This document shows positions 63,928 to 64,000 of a stretch of DNA of 64,000 nucleotides, piece after piece. The translations under genes and the position numbers were made by a program. Origin of the DNA: Tritrichomonas musculus (lineage: Eukaryota > Parabasalia > Tritrichomonadida > Tritrichomonadidae); the NCBI GenBank assembly GCA_039105265.1, contig JAPFFF010000018.1, forward strand, positions 2,976,001 through 3,040,000, written 5' to 3'. Under the pieces are notes generated by a model. It worked only from the letters and a program-made list of their open reading frames with translations. It had not been told where the DNA came from and searched no databases. Every line of letters begins with the position of its first letter. The first letter of the stretch is position 1.

Positions 63928-64000
63928 GATTTGAAATTTTATAAAAAATTAAAGAAAATATTAAGAACATTGATATCAAGTTTGTCATTACTTAATAAAA
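63928..64000 (-). repeat. Ankyrin module 6, cut by the window edge
   Basis: The first 73 bases of another module (GATTTGAAATTTTAT...), showing that the composite continues beyond the window. Confidence 0.85.

Noticed and set aside
1-64000. tRNA or rRNA genes
   Set aside because: No GTTCGA/TTCAAATC B-box with a matching A box and acceptor stem was found by eye; a short one could be missed.
53300-64000. Telomeric repeat
   Set aside because: The unit is 25 bp, AT-rich without G-clusters, lies between genes and changes orientation.

Overview
The window looks like nuclear DNA of a parabasalid (trichomonad) flagellate. It is very AT-rich, its genes appear intronless and closely spaced, and it holds BspA-type leucine-rich repeats, DUF3447-like ankyrin segments joined to a TKL-like kinase, axonemal proteins and several kinds of DNA transposon. 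A few gene starts carry a TCAYWW motif just upstream, the known trichomonad Initiator. Tritrichomonas or a close relative is my best guess; the species cannot be fixed from sequence alone.

Layout. 1-2266: C-terminal three quarters of exportin-1 (CRM1). 2.9-20.6 kb: a transposon graveyard. It holds a decayed pogo-like transposon split by a palindromic MITE, a CAACGTTAAC-rich foldback element, a decayed IS630/Tc1-mariner transposase, a nearly full-length LINE with zinc fingers, reverse transcriptase and a restriction-like endonuclease (itself interrupted by a 533-bp insert with 21-bp target duplications), a mariner HTH scrap, a 1.6-kb inverted-repeat element, a TA-flanked MITE, and a BspA pseudogene carrying a hAT MITE with perfect 8-bp target duplications. 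20.8-22.5 kb: a possible kinase-fold gene. 23-25.7 kb: unrecognised Asn/Asp-rich ORFs of unusual base composition. 25.8-29.1 kb: a broken ankyrin + BspA + kinase gene. 29.3-32.9 kb: nested copies of a long-TIR element.

33-48.6 kb is the well-kept gene island: SAM/C2HC zinc-finger protein, LRR/coiled-coil protein, axonemal dynein light-chain-domain protein, two coiled-coil proteins, an NT-C2-like protein, a WD-type propeller and a membrane-anchored thioredoxin-fold protein. Several of these fit a flagellum/cytoskeleton theme.

49-53 kb is a mosaic of broken genes: kinase tail, VWA plus ubiquitin-conjugating (E2) fragment, then a helical protein ending in a (QTENE-K/Q) repeat. 53.3-61.0 kb is a 7.6-kb satellite of about 305 copies of a 25-bp unit. 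After an ankyrin gene on the minus strand (61.1-61.7 kb) the same satellite returns in inverted orientation, cut at intervals by near-identical 158-bp modules that each encode one ankyrin repeat, up to the window edge. This ankyrin/satellite composite is the least ordinary structure here. No tRNA, rRNA or CRISPR locus was found. Nothing was recognised as a retrovirus-like or capsid-bearing element.
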